Shown: positions 50,401-55,772 of the stretch, one piece after another
How positions within the stretch are numbered: position 1 is the stretch's first letter
How the letters are laid out: each line of letters begins with the position of its first letter
Source: Carposina sasakii
Lineage: Eukaryota > Arthropoda > Insecta > Lepidoptera > Carposinidae
Direction of reading: 5' to 3'
Assembly (NCBI GenBank): GCA_014607495.2
Contig: CP053165.1
Location: forward strand, 3,094,906 to 3,158,905
DNA length: 64,000 bases
Program-made: the position numbers and the translations under genes
Notes under the pieces: model-generated
Told to the model about the DNA's origin: nothing
Seen by the model: only the letters and a program-made list of their open reading frames with translations
The model's database searches: none

Positions 50401-51112
50401 AGATGAAGTGTAGAACTGAAGAATTTAAGTATCAAGTAATGACATAATTAAGAGAGTACTTAATAATAAATAATTTGTAGTAATTAATATACACAATATG
50501 GGTATTAGTTGCTGTGTTAATTGGTGTATAGTGAATTATTTATGCTTGGGATCTCTCTGTGTGATCGATCAGAAATGAGTAGATCCGCAGACGTACAAAG
50601 ATCACCGACAGAGCTGAACGGTCCAGCAAGCTGAAGTGGCAATGGGCAGGTCACATAGCTCAAAGAACTGATGGCCGATGGAGTCGGAAAGTTCTAGAGT
50701 GGATACTACGTATCGGCAAGCGCAGCGTGGGAAGGCCACCCGCGAGGTGGACGTATGACCTGGCCAAGGTTGCGGGCGTCGGTTGGATGCAGACTGCTTC
50801 CGACCGGTTGGAGTGGAGGTTGTTGGGGGAGGCCTATGTCCAACAGTGGACTTCTCAGGGCTGTAAATGATGATGATGATGATGATGAATTATTTAACTT
50901 AGATTAAGACTTACAGTTGCAGTTTTGTCAGGCCATCTATCTAGGTTCTGCCATACAAAATCAGTGACAGATAAGTTACATGGACTGAGAGGCTGATACA
51001 CTGATGTCAGTAGTGGCTCCGGCTGCGTAGCTTTGGACCTATTCAATCCAACACATATGCCACTTTTCTTAGTAATTAATTGCACTGTTTTCCTTCTCAG
51101 AGCTGCTGCCAT
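26469..51112 (-). CDS. Acyl-CoA / 4-coumarate-CoA ligase-like enzyme (gene B), 9 exons, 565 aa
   Basis: Minus-strand exons: 51112-50915, 47422-47212, 46173-45913, 39504-39409, 38147-37962, 37530-37412, 33340-33176, 32056-31886 and 26759-26469. All have GT/AG borders and matching phases; the total is 1698 bp. ANL-family motifs: SSGTTGLPKG (residues 219-228), QGYGLTET (364-371), TGD (446-448), DRLKELIK then VKGFQVAPAELE, and IPKSPAGKILRR with Lys554. It is a paralogue of gene A: exon lengths 198, 211 and 171 are the same and intron positions agree, except that B has an extra intron between GTTG and LPKG. The ATG at 51112 opens a basic, acid-free N-terminus of about 30 residues, presequence-like. 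SVTDFVWQNLDRWPDKTA recalls the insect 4CL-like branch that includes Drosophila pudgy (from memory). The C-terminus QYA is not a peroxisomal signal. Introns are heavily invaded by transposons. Confidence 0.93.
26881..27138. mobile_element. 258-bp TIR element carrying a GC-rich minisatellite
   Basis: 21-bp perfect inverted ends (CCCCCTGATTACGTAAAAGC within them) at 26881-26901 and 27118-27138. Related ends appear at 47983-48058, and AT-rich relatives at 45730-45890 and 55260-55445. It lies in the last intron of gene B. Confidence 0.8.
26979..27088 (+). repeat. 12-bp minisatellite CGCCCCGCAACT
   Basis: About eight imperfect 12-bp units, CGCCCCGCACCT changing to CGCCCCGCAACT, followed by a short CA run. 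Because the unit length is a multiple of three, five overlapping frames stay open on both strands. These are not genes. Confidence 0.9.
27803..28390 (-). pseudogene. RTE-clade LINE fragment (C-terminal end of reverse transcriptase ORF)
   Basis: On the minus strand two frames together cover the C-terminal end of an endonuclease/reverse-transcriptase polyprotein: YVYLRQTVKLGKSNFEKEVN, RRIQLGWAAFGKL, then KWQWAGHIARRTDGRWSRKV and VGRPPARWTDDL. It ends in a (GAT)n microsatellite typical of these LINEs. The 5' part with the catalytic domain is missing and there is a frame break near 28190. It is in the last intron of gene B. Confidence 0.8.
28929..29966. mobile_element. Foldback-type element: ~200-bp TIRs around four 155-bp tandem units
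   Basis: The ends begin GGGCTAAGATTGAAAAAA (left) and, reverse-complemented, GGGCTAGGATTGAAAAAA (right). Similarity continues for about 200 bp, including TTTTATCAAAACAAACAACT and AGTGTTAGCAGTGGCGGTT. The middle holds about four tandem units of 149-158 bp, each with ACTAGCCGCCATAGCCAA-like, CCCATACATTTAGTATGGG-like and AAGGCGGCAGACTTATTA-like blocks. No transposase is seen. It is in the last intron of gene B. Confidence 0.8.
31625..31742 (+). repeat. ~115-bp interspersed repeat, copy 2
   Basis: Matches 11857-11975 and 36810-36927 (GGAAACCAGACACTTCCCAG). It is in the last intron of gene B, about 145 bp from exon 8. Confidence 0.6.
32678..32885 (-). repeat. Interspersed repeat, partial copy
   Basis: Antisense relative of the family at 39629-39977, sharing the AATCTCAGAAACGGCTAAAC segment and the end TGTAGTCCACGCGG. 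It lies just before the SINE in intron 7 of gene B. Confidence 0.55.
32943..33143 (+). repeat. tRNA-derived SINE, sense copy
   Basis: The 5' part reads like a tRNA: A-box-like GTGGCTTAGTGGTTATAGCG and B box GGGTTCGATTCCC, ending CACTCGGGTGAAG, followed by an AT-rich body. It is the same family as the antisense copy at 15093-15250. It lies in intron 7 of gene B, 33 bp from exon 7. It is not a functional tRNA, because the anticodon arm and 3' acceptor half do not fold. Confidence 0.65.
33453..33770 (-). repeat. Interspersed repeat, antisense copy
   Basis: Reverse-oriented copy of the family at 39629-39977: it runs from CATATAATGAAAATGTAACA to GGACGGAGTCGCGGGCGTCC. It is followed at 33780-33865 by the GC-rich end of another family. 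Confidence 0.6.
34410..36800 (+). pseudogene. 5'-truncated Jockey-like LINE (reverse transcriptase), broken
   Basis: Non-LTR reverse transcriptase coding remains. The first piece (to 34841) ends in the linker before the RT (CPKRFW, SSGEDICN). The main frame, 34870-36403, has the RT motifs KSAGPDEMPP, YRPISKL, DYSKAFDRID, GVPQGSLLGPLIFTIF and the active site CFADDM (near 35670). A third frame finishes the C-terminus (RASKALNELAYELDINLFNG) at 36515. Breaks: a 25-bp inverted insertion at 34827-34880 and a shift near 36385. No endonuclease or ORF1 remains. The tail is a TAAA-rich run ending near 36800. It is in intron 6 of gene B, antisense to it. Confidence 0.85.
34827..34880. repeat. Templated palindrome breaking the LINE
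   Basis: Left arm 34827-34851, a 4-base spacer AAAT, and right arm 34856-34880 with one mismatch. The right arm is in-frame LINE coding sequence; the left arm is an inverted copy of it, inserted next to it, and it shifts the frame and adds stops. Confidence 0.85.
36810..36927 (+). repeat. ~115-bp interspersed repeat, copy 3
   Basis: Matches the copies at 11857-11975 and 31625-31742. It follows the LINE tail directly and ends at CACCCTGTATG. Confidence 0.6.
37196..37285 (+). repeat. RTE LINE 3' end fragment
   Basis: The last ~90 bp of an RTE-type LINE (CGACCGGTCGG, then GGAGGCCTATGTC, ending in ATGATGATGATGA), matching the ends of 27803-28390 and 50551-50888. It is followed immediately by a short TIR fragment with GTAACAAAAGGGG and CCTTTTGTTACACCC ends (37287-37366). 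Confidence 0.65.
37540..37800 (-). repeat. tRNA-related SINE, antisense, in gene B intron 5
   Basis: On the minus strand: TGGTTTAGTTGGTAGTGGCC (A-box region) and GGTTCGAATCCC (B box), then an AT-rich body with ATAAATATTTATG. It is a different family from the SINE at 32943-33143. It starts 10 bp upstream of exon 6. Confidence 0.6.
38603..38926 (-). mobile_element. 304-bp GC-rich retroposon-like insertion with 10-bp target duplication
   Basis: AAGATTGAGT occurs at 38603-38612 and 38917-38926 and flanks a 304-bp insert. The flanking repeat is uninterrupted in a relative at 47035-47150, which confirms the insertion. On the minus strand the insert ends in an A/G-rich run (GGAAGGAGAAGAAAAGGAAG), like a retroposon tail. 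It contains a perfect 19-bp hairpin at 38771-38811. The source element was not recognised. Confidence 0.7.
39598..40137. repeat. LINE-tail repeat split by a second interspersed element
   Basis: The outer repeat (AGGTTTTTATTTGAAG ... AGCAACAATGAAACAAGACA) is a relative of the stretch at 53617-53785. Between its halves, 39629-39977 is a copy of another family that runs from GTGGACGCCCGCGACTCCGT to GATCCGTTACATTTTTATTA. Related copies are at 33453-33770 and 48955-49126. It lies in intron 3 of gene B. Confidence 0.6.
40508..40712 (+). repeat. Copia 5' LTR (205 bp)
   Basis: It matches 44805-45009 base for base as far as I can read. The target duplication ATTTG precedes it (40503-40507). It starts TATTAAAAAG and ends CTCCAACG, not the usual TG...CA. 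Confidence 0.85.
40712..40726 (+). promoter_or_regulatory. Copia primer-binding site (initiator tRNA-Met half)
   Basis: GGGTTATGGGCCCAG is complementary to the anticodon stem-loop of eukaryotic initiator tRNA-Met. Copia elements are known to prime from an internal half of that tRNA rather than its 3' end. The first G is the last base of the LTR. Confidence 0.75.
40747..44754 (+). CDS. Copia Gag-Pol polyprotein, 1335 aa, intact
   Basis: Domains in order: Gag (about 1-230); zinc knuckle CFICKEFGHLKKDC (~243-256); aspartic protease WYVDNGATHH (~290-300); integrase zinc finger HERMGHQ...CEGCIFGK (~432-465); integrase core with Asp in HSDVCGP (~489), Asp in LSDNGGEYD (~551) and Glu in QNGCSEREN (~587); reverse transcriptase LQFDVSTAFLYG (~953) and YVDD (~1037); RNase H with YSDADHAGD (~1199) and STTEAEIVAASEA. 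It copies the element RNA to DNA and integrates it. There are no stops or shifts. The protease motif is Asp-Asn-Gly where Asp-Ser/Thr-Gly is usual, which may weaken it. Between integrase and RT is an acidic linker (about 760-810). Confidence 0.95.
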   Translation: MELSKISIAKLDGHNWTAWKYRMLALLRGIDGLMDIVDGKTQKPVRPAEGGDAVAEFYDKRLKEFVKLENTALLLITNNVTDETLDKVIRLTSPKEVWDELHRLYEGPNEGRLYELCLEFFKLKRDASDDMSTHISKLKNLWHGLKEELLKEEKVEMPEVLLICKILDTLPETYFSFKSSWLLMSKEDRTVDNITSQLCSHEKALNAKMVDSESSEAALYVKVNKKVDRGCRQKDQGTKRYKCFICKEFGHLKKDCPKSGNNKGMKTHSSNNMMLQTVNTVFPGIDRDEWYVDNGATHHVTMRGDVFQDFEHFGESHTVTTADGNIIKAVGKGTVNVKAKVNGRIEDLLLRDVWYVPQIQKNLFSVLNSQDKNPNSVFESHVLKCSMKINGRTVFIGNRQRYGGLYKIDGKTVCPAIAVNLIEHKDTLQLYHERMGHQDKRHVKKLIERELGINSNSGELCEGCIFGKAHRKPFGVREKSTQPGERIHSDVCGPFPLSYSNYRYFVVFKDEFTRYRYVYLLKNKSDVYEKLKQMVSEARNAGHSIKELLSDNGGEYDNKRVRDFLDNNGIKQRLIMPYTPEQNGCSERENRTIVESARAMMHAHEEISQKLWAEMVNTAVYILNRTGPTSVEHKSPYELWLNKKPQIKHLRIIGSPCYAHVPKQRRKKLQKKATRCILIGYDNDDGYRLWNREKDSLVRSRDVTFNEKALETSMNDAETVRVKDNEIEVEITRNNLTENGQSIPIVPNSQASPTSGIDEGIVNTNDEFVDAEDIITGQSFESGENDVIDDEAQDNVNEDVEEDHIDHEDVFPEQMILRDRSLLRAPDRFKDFVMNAIMGYKEPISHQDAISSPDKELWKVAMDSEISSLKENNTWQLVSLPKGRKAIPCKWIFRVKMNADGSVDKYKARLVIKGFHQKKGIDYEQTFSPVTRMGTVRSVLSVAASEGMVMLQFDVSTAFLYGSLNEEIFMKQPEGYNDGSGRVCLLKKSLYGLKQAPRCWNRCILDFFKEIGFKTSEADPCLLVRKKESGKVIVALYVDDGLVAGTSQELIDEFIKELKMRFKITTKPASYFLGIEIESRGDGIKIFQTSYVQKILRKFGMDSCKPVSTPIAKESTPSEKVDMGYMKSNYRQIVGALNYLMVCTRPDIAYAVSIVSRSLEKPDVEDCVRLKRILRYLQYTPDLGIKYKRNYKEGILECYSDADHAGDISTGRSTSGVLCMYAGGAITWLSQRQSSVSISTTEAEIVAASEAARETVWLSRLMNELVVLRKTPSLKVDNEAAIRLAENPEFHRRTKHIRVRHFFVRELVTGGELYVEKVASEDQLADIFTKPLPIY
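44796..44804 (+). promoter_or_regulatory. Copia polypurine tract
   Basis: GAGAGAAGA directly abuts the start of the right LTR at 44805. This is the expected place for plus-strand priming, and it supports the LTR boundary. Confidence 0.65.
44805..45009 (+). repeat. Copia 3' LTR (205 bp)
   Basis: Matches the left LTR, and the target duplication ATTTG follows (45010-45014). An alternative start 13 bp earlier at TGTTGAG would give a canonical TG, but those bases are absent from the left copy. Confidence 0.85.
46446..46665 (-). pseudogene. LINE C-terminal fragment
   Basis: On the minus strand an open stretch reads RTKRYANSFVMRTAKEWNAD, then FSEHYNIGLFKARVNRRF. This resembles the C-terminus of non-LTR retrotransposon polyproteins (R1/Jockey group). 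No catalytic part is left. A close relative is at 53559-53870. It lies in intron 2 of gene B. Confidence 0.6.
46797..47015. mobile_element. 219-bp palindromic MITE
   Basis: AAGGCTCGAGCACACCGGAT is mirrored by ATCCGGTGTGCTCGAACCTT, and both arms carry further TACGCTTACGTGCACG-like stretches, so nearly the whole element can fold on itself. It is in intron 2 of gene B, about 200 bp from exon 2. Confidence 0.75.
48538..48630. mobile_element. 93-bp mini-element with 24-bp inverted ends
   Basis: The arms 48538-48561 and 48607-48630 (TACCAGAGGGGTAAGCACGA and its mirror) differ at one base. The 45-bp centre is unique. It is in intron 1 of gene B. Confidence 0.75.
48955..49126 (+). repeat. Partial interspersed repeat
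   Basis: Copy of the right half of the family at 39629-39977 (TGCACAAACGCACAGACAAA to GATCCGTTACATTTTTATTA). Confidence 0.6.
50097..50375 (+). repeat. Interspersed repeat with CAT start
   Basis: (CAT)n then CAGCCTATTGCAGTCCACTG and GGGCACGCCACAAG. The same family is at 7353-7412, 10365-10545 (antisense) and 37040-37130. Confidence 0.6.
50551..50888 (+). pseudogene. RTE-clade LINE 3' fragment, sense
   Basis: Same sequence as the minus-strand fragment 27803-28200: KWQWAGHIAQRTDGRWSRKV-like coding followed by GGTTGTTGGGGGAGGCC and a (GAT)n tail ending at 50888. It lies directly beside exon 1 of gene B, about 27 bp from its donor. Confidence 0.75.
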
Positions 51113-51343
51113 TTTGGTTTTAAGATTAGACCTAGAAATAAGATAAATTTTTTAAACCTTATTCTAAGACCCACTCCAAGTATTCTACTGTAGATAGGTA
51201 CTCCCCAAGGACCAAAAATACCAAAGGATATAAGGTAACATATGGACACATGTAGGTATTTCCGAAATGGGGTAGTAAGAACTGCCAGATCATAAAGGAG
51301 ATCACACAGCCATGTTTAGCATAGTGTGGAGAGATGTAAATAA

Positions 51344-53459
51344 CACTATGCAACAAATTGAAAAAAAAAAAAATTCACTGGGTTCACTGTATGTAATTAT
51401 GATTCACCACCTTAATACTGTTTGAAATATTGAAATAAAATTGTTGTATCACATCAAGTTTATTAGTGAAACGCATTTATTGATTTTATTTATAATTGTA
51501 CGAAATATGGACATAGATTGTTATTCTACATTTAAAAAAAATTTTTTTTTTGAACGAATGGCTTTCCTCTTATAGTCAGTAGTGTCAGTATCCCTCTGAA
51601 GGCTCCAACAGTAATCTCCAAGCATCGCTGGCTCCCATCTACCTTGGTAACGCTTCTCATACTCTGCTATTTCTTGATGAAATCTTTCACCGTGTTCATC
51701 ACTTACTGAACCCATGTTATCCGGAAAGAAACTTAAATGGGAGTGTAAGAAATGAATTTTCAATGACATATTGCATCCTAGTTTGTGATACGCATCCAGC
51801 ATCCTGTTAATTTTTTCATGAAAATCTGGTGATTTATGATTGCCGAGGAAATTTCTTGTAACGTCGACAAAAGCCACCCATGCATTTTTTTCAGTAGGAC
51901 TAAGGCTCGATAAAAAAGCAGGATCATTGATTAATTTTTTTATGTCAGGACCGATAAAAATTCCTTCTTTAATTTTCGCTTCACTTAGCGTAGGAAATTT
52001 TGTTTGAAGAAACAAAAATCCAGGTTTGTCTTTGGGAAGTGCTTTTACAAAATTCTTTATCAAACCAAGTTTGATGTGTAACGGCGGTAAAATGATTTTC
52101 TCAGATGGTACTAATGGTTCGTTTTTTACATTTTTCTGACCAATCACTAAACCAGATCTTAAAGGCCAATTTTGTTTAATAAAGTGTTCCGAACGCGCTC
52201 TGCTATCCCATTCACAGAGAAAACAACAATATTTTGTATAGCCAGTTTGCAACCCTAAAATTAAAGCCACTACCTTTAAATCTGCACATACATGCCATTT
52301 GTGGTCTACGTAATTGATCTTTTCCAGAATTTGTTTTAAAATATCGTAAGTTTCTTTTAAGTGAGCGCCGTACGCTACAGGCAAAGATGGAAGTATATTG
52401 CCATTATGGAGTAAAACTGCCTTTAAACTTCGCTTTGATCCGTCAATAAACAATCTCCACTCTTCTGATATATGTTTGTGACCTAATGCTGACATTAATC
52501 CATCAATATTATTGCAAAACACTAATTCATCTTCTTTTGAATAAAAGGTAGCTAAAGAAATGTGACGTTTTCGATATGTTTTAATCTTAACTCCAGTTTG
52601 CAATAGATTCCATTGTTTTAATCTCGAACCTAATATTTCAGATTTTTCTTTGGTCAAATCTAAATCTCTGACAAGGTTATTTAATTCTGATTGGTTAATC
52701 AAATGTGGTTCTGCACTTTTTTCATCTACAAATACCTCTCCACTATTAGAAGGGACGGCTTCGTCTTTTTCTTCCATAAAACTAGATAAACTTGATGAAC
52801 TAGAAAATCTTGATGAACTAGAAAATCTTTCCGGTACTGGAATATCTGGAGAATGTGGAAGCGGCATTGACACTGATGACACATTAGCATATTTCACCGA
52901 ATGTTTTGATTTTTTTGAAAAACCTTTCAAAGTTGTTAAACAGAAGTAACAGTCGTCTACGTGATTTTTGGGTTCACGCCACTGCATTGGTATACCAAAA
53001 GGCATCTGTTTAATATTACCCTTGTGCCAACCCGTCAAATATTTGTAGCATTTTAAACAACATATTTTAGTCACCCACGATTTGTCTTTATTTTTAATAG
53101 CAATTTTAAAATAAGCTTCATAACACGTCTCAAACAGAGGCGAAATTGGCTTTTTTTCACTTTTAGGAGTAAATTGACCACAAACATAACAAAATAAGTC
53201 AGGAGAATTAGCACAAACACGCGGCATTTTGTAGATTTATAAGTAATCTAAATGTTTTGATGACTTTTGTACACATCAATAATAAAATTTTATAACTACC
53301 CTCAACCAAATGTTGCGGAACGTGAATAAAGAAAGATTTCTATTATTTATGTTTTGGGACGTGATACAAAGTTATGAATTTGTTTTCTGTTGTTTACTAA
53401 GTATACCTAATACGAATCATCACTCGGGGTATCAGTGATTTTTTTGGTGTTGCATAGTG
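51344..53459 (-). mobile_element. Complete CACTA-ended DNA transposon (CMC/Chapaev type), 2116 bp
   Basis: The left end CACTATGCAACA and right end TGTTGCATAGTG are perfect 12-bp inverted repeats, followed on both sides by an A-run and TCACTG. The 3-bp duplication TAA flanks it (51341-51343 and 53460-53462). Closing the gap restores a repeat of the form GTAAATAATCAGTGACAAG, which occurs elsewhere uninterrupted (for example 17477-17500), so the insertion site is exact. One intact ORF lies inside. CACTA-type ends with 2-4-bp duplications are typical of the CMC superfamily. The left end is 232 bp upstream of gene B's ATG. Confidence 0.85.
51521..53227 (-). CDS. Probable CMC/Chapaev-type transposase, 568 aa
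   Basis: Intact ORF filling the CACTA-ended element. The N-terminus is cysteine-rich (C5, C13-x2-C16, C35, C56/57-x2-C60, C93-x2-C96), suggesting zinc-binding DNA recognition. Then a Ser-rich linker (~136-150). The catalytic-looking half has FIDGSKRSLKAVLLHNGN (Asp262), VCADLKVV (Asp316), CFLCEWDSRA (C335-x2-C338), HFLHSHLSFFPDN and SDEHGERFHQE (Glu511/514). The order Asp, Asp, CxxC, His pair, Glu is that described for CMC/RAG1-like DDE transposases; assigning the residues is my inference. Proteins of this kind are often left as uncharacterised in arthropod and Hydra annotations (recollection). No frame damage, so it may be active. Confidence 0.75.
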   Translation of the reverse strand: MPRVCANSPDLFCYVCGQFTPKSEKKPISPLFETCYEAYFKIAIKNKDKSWVTKICCLKCYKYLTGWHKGNIKQMPFGIPMQWREPKNHVDDCYFCLTTLKGFSKKSKHSVKYANVSSVSMPLPHSPDIPVPERFSSSSRFSSSSSLSSFMEEKDEAVPSNSGEVFVDEKSAEPHLINQSELNNLVRDLDLTKEKSEILGSRLKQWNLLQTGVKIKTYRKRHISLATFYSKEDELVFCNNIDGLMSALGHKHISEEWRLFIDGSKRSLKAVLLHNGNILPSLPVAYGAHLKETYDILKQILEKINYVDHKWHVCADLKVVALILGLQTGYTKYCCFLCEWDSRARSEHFIKQNWPLRSGLVIGQKNVKNEPLVPSEKIILPPLHIKLGLIKNFVKALPKDKPGFLFLQTKFPTLSEAKIKEGIFIGPDIKKLINDPAFLSSLSPTEKNAWVAFVDVTRNFLGNHKSPDFHEKINRMLDAYHKLGCNMSLKIHFLHSHLSFFPDNMGSVSDEHGERFHQEIAEYEKRYQGRWEPAMLGDYCWSLQRDTDTTDYKRKAIRSKKKFFLNVE

Positions 53460-54585
53460 TAATCAGTGACAAGTTGCTAGCTTATTGGCTGAGAGAATGG
53501 CCAGAGATACTGAGATATACCAAGTATATTTTAATAGATTTTTTATATTTTTTGTAGATGACTAGACAAACATTTGACCTCCATCGTGCCTGATGTTAAG
53601 CGAGATATAGAATAGAATAGAATAGGTTTTTATTTGAGGATTACACGCACACAGATACAATAGCAACAATGAGGCAAGACAAACAGGGTAGAAATTAAGA
53701 CAGTGAAAAGTAGGTATGTACTTAATATAAAAAGTAGTGCAACATAAAAAATTCCAGAAGAACCATGCACCTATATAAGATGCGGCCTAAGGTGGTACAT
53801 GTTTGCCTAGAAAGTGCCTATTCACACTAGCTTTAAAGAGACCAATATTGTAGTGCTCGGGAAATACATAGGCAGGCAGTGCATAAATAATAAATGCACG
53901 AGAAACTGTACATACTTAACAAGGTTGAGTTTTTTGCAAAAATATATTTTTTATGGTGTTACTAAGTGTTAATATGATAGTGTCTATCCAATGCTAAATT
54001 TATGGTAACATAATGGTAGTATAGAAAAAAAATACGTACCGTAAATCGCGAGCACCAATTATTATTATTTACGGATACAGTAGGTACAACAACTTGTGTT
54101 GTGTCTATCCAATGATAGGACGTATCAACACTTTAGCTGATTTTTCTTATCGAAATAAATGATACAAAAAAAAGGTAAATTGACCTTTGCAATCAGCTTA
54201 AAAACGGACGATTGCACATTGTTTTCTTTATTGGACTTTGTACCTACGCATAGTCGCGTAATAAACGTCTGTAAAGTTACTAAACAAACAGGATCTTTTC
54301 GACATTCGCTTATTGAGTTTGCCTGTCACCGAGCAATTTATGGTAATTTATGTATATTCATACATACAAGTAATATTCAGTTTTACTTGCAGACGTAGCA
54401 AATGAATATTTGTAAAATATTTTCAATTATAACTTTGTGGTTCGTTTTTGTAGTAAGTAAATAAAAACCCAAAACAAAAGTTAACAAACCCACCCACTAA
54501 ACCATAAAAAACAAAACAAACTTGACATTGACAGCTACTTTGACAGATTGCATGACAGTGCATGACAGTTGAAATGTTACCAGCT
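53460..54585. other. Repeat-derived spacer, no gene seen
   Basis: Starts with the TCAGTGACAAGTTGC repeat into which the CACTA element jumped. 53559-53610 and 53785-53870 are two halves of a LINE C-terminal fragment (relative of 46446-46665). They are separated by an inserted LINE-tail repeat, 53611-53784 (AGGTTTTTATTTGAGGATTA). The rest is AT-rich without a supported ORF. Confidence 0.55.
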
Positions 54586-55218
54586 CAGGGGTGCGTTTAT
54601 GTAAGCCAGCGAAATCTTAGCCTAAATCTTAGTTAAAAATTATCTAGCGAGGGATCGCTGAACGGAGTCATAGTGCTTATGTCAATGTCAGCTAAAAAAT
54701 TTAATTGACAGTTTGTCAAACAATATCTATTCAATTCAACACTTGGAATGTTTTTTTTATTTTTGTTGTAATCTTCGGATTTGGAAATAATTACACAGTT
54801 AAATTGACAAACTCTACCTTCATTGTCGTAAATCATTCTGCCCCTTTCATCTACAACAATTTGCATTAAAATTTTATCCATGATCCACCCACACACAATA
54901 CAATAAATTATTCACTCGTGTTTCAAATTTTTAACTCAATTTAAAAGTATTCAATCAAGGCGCGAATCGAGCAAAAAACAACAGACAGCTGTCATTAATG
55001 TCAATCTGACAGCAGGATAAAATTTCGCGACCTAAAAACCACGTTAAAATTTATCCTAGCCAGGCGAAAATTTATACCAGCGGACGAACGTGAACTGTTC
55101 GGATAAAATTTTGACAGTTAAATTTTTCGCCTCGCAGAGTGCTTGAACGGGGTTTAAACACCCAAACATTTAGTCAGTTTAAATTTTAGACTGGATGGTG
55201 AACGTAAACGCACCCCAG
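54586..55218. mobile_element. 633-bp TIR element (CAGGGGTGCGTTTA ends)
   Basis: The left end CAGGGGTGCGTTTATGT is mirrored by the right end as CTGGGGTGCGTTTACGT. CAGGGGTG-type ends are usual for hAT elements, but no 8-bp duplication could be matched. It encloses the small ORF at 54633-54896 and AAATTTTATCC/GGATAAAATTT inverted motifs. Confidence 0.6.
54633..54896 (-). CDS. Hypothetical 87-aa ORF inside a TIR element
   Basis: Reads MDKILMQIVVDERGRMIYDN near its start and is charged and not low-complexity. I do not recognise it. Its position inside inverted ends suggests a remnant of an element-encoded or captured gene, not an independent gene. It could also be chance. Confidence 0.2.
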   Translation of the reverse strand: MCGWIMDKILMQIVVDERGRMIYDNEGRVCQFNCVIISKSEDYNKNKKNIPSVELNRYCLTNCQLNFLADIDISTMTPFSDPSLDNF

Positions 55219-55645
55219 GTAAAGAATCAGCAGGTACGTGGTCTGTGGGTGTGTGTAGAGTCCGCCGCCTTATTAGGTACCTAACTAGCAAAAGCAATAG
55301 CGAAAATTGTACAAAAATCGCCGATTTCTTGTCAAATTCGTATTACGTAAAATAAAGTTCAAAGGAATTTTGTCACTTCAACGCGAATATTGTATAATTT
55401 CCGTTATCGCATTACTTCTGCTTTGCTTTTGCAAGATACATAATCAGCCTGCCGTTTAATAGAATAATTCCTATGTCTGATTTTGGAACTACATAATTAT
55501 CATTTGTTCTGAGTAAAATTAAAAAGTTTGAAAATGCGAATTGTGGTGTAAAACCGAGCCTAACATTAAGTTGATTTTTGTAGCAACATTAATCTAAAAT
55601 AGCATAAAATATCCCTTTTAACAATAGAAAAAAAAAATATTACAT
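55219..55645. other. Spacer before the I-like LINE
   Basis: 55260-55445 is an AT-rich relative of the CCCCCTGATTACGTAAAAGC TIR family (ends near AGCAAAAGCAATAGC and GCTTTGCTTTTGC). The target duplication of the LINE closes the stretch (55628-55645). Confidence 0.45.
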
Positions 55646-55772
55646 TCGCGCATAGGCGCTCGTGGCACTTAGACGCGTCGAGCTACTGTGACATCCCGAA
55701 CCGGTCCCGTGGCGCGCGGGCCGTGCGCCTGCTTGTATCTAACGTGCGATTTTGTTTAATTTACGCGTTATA

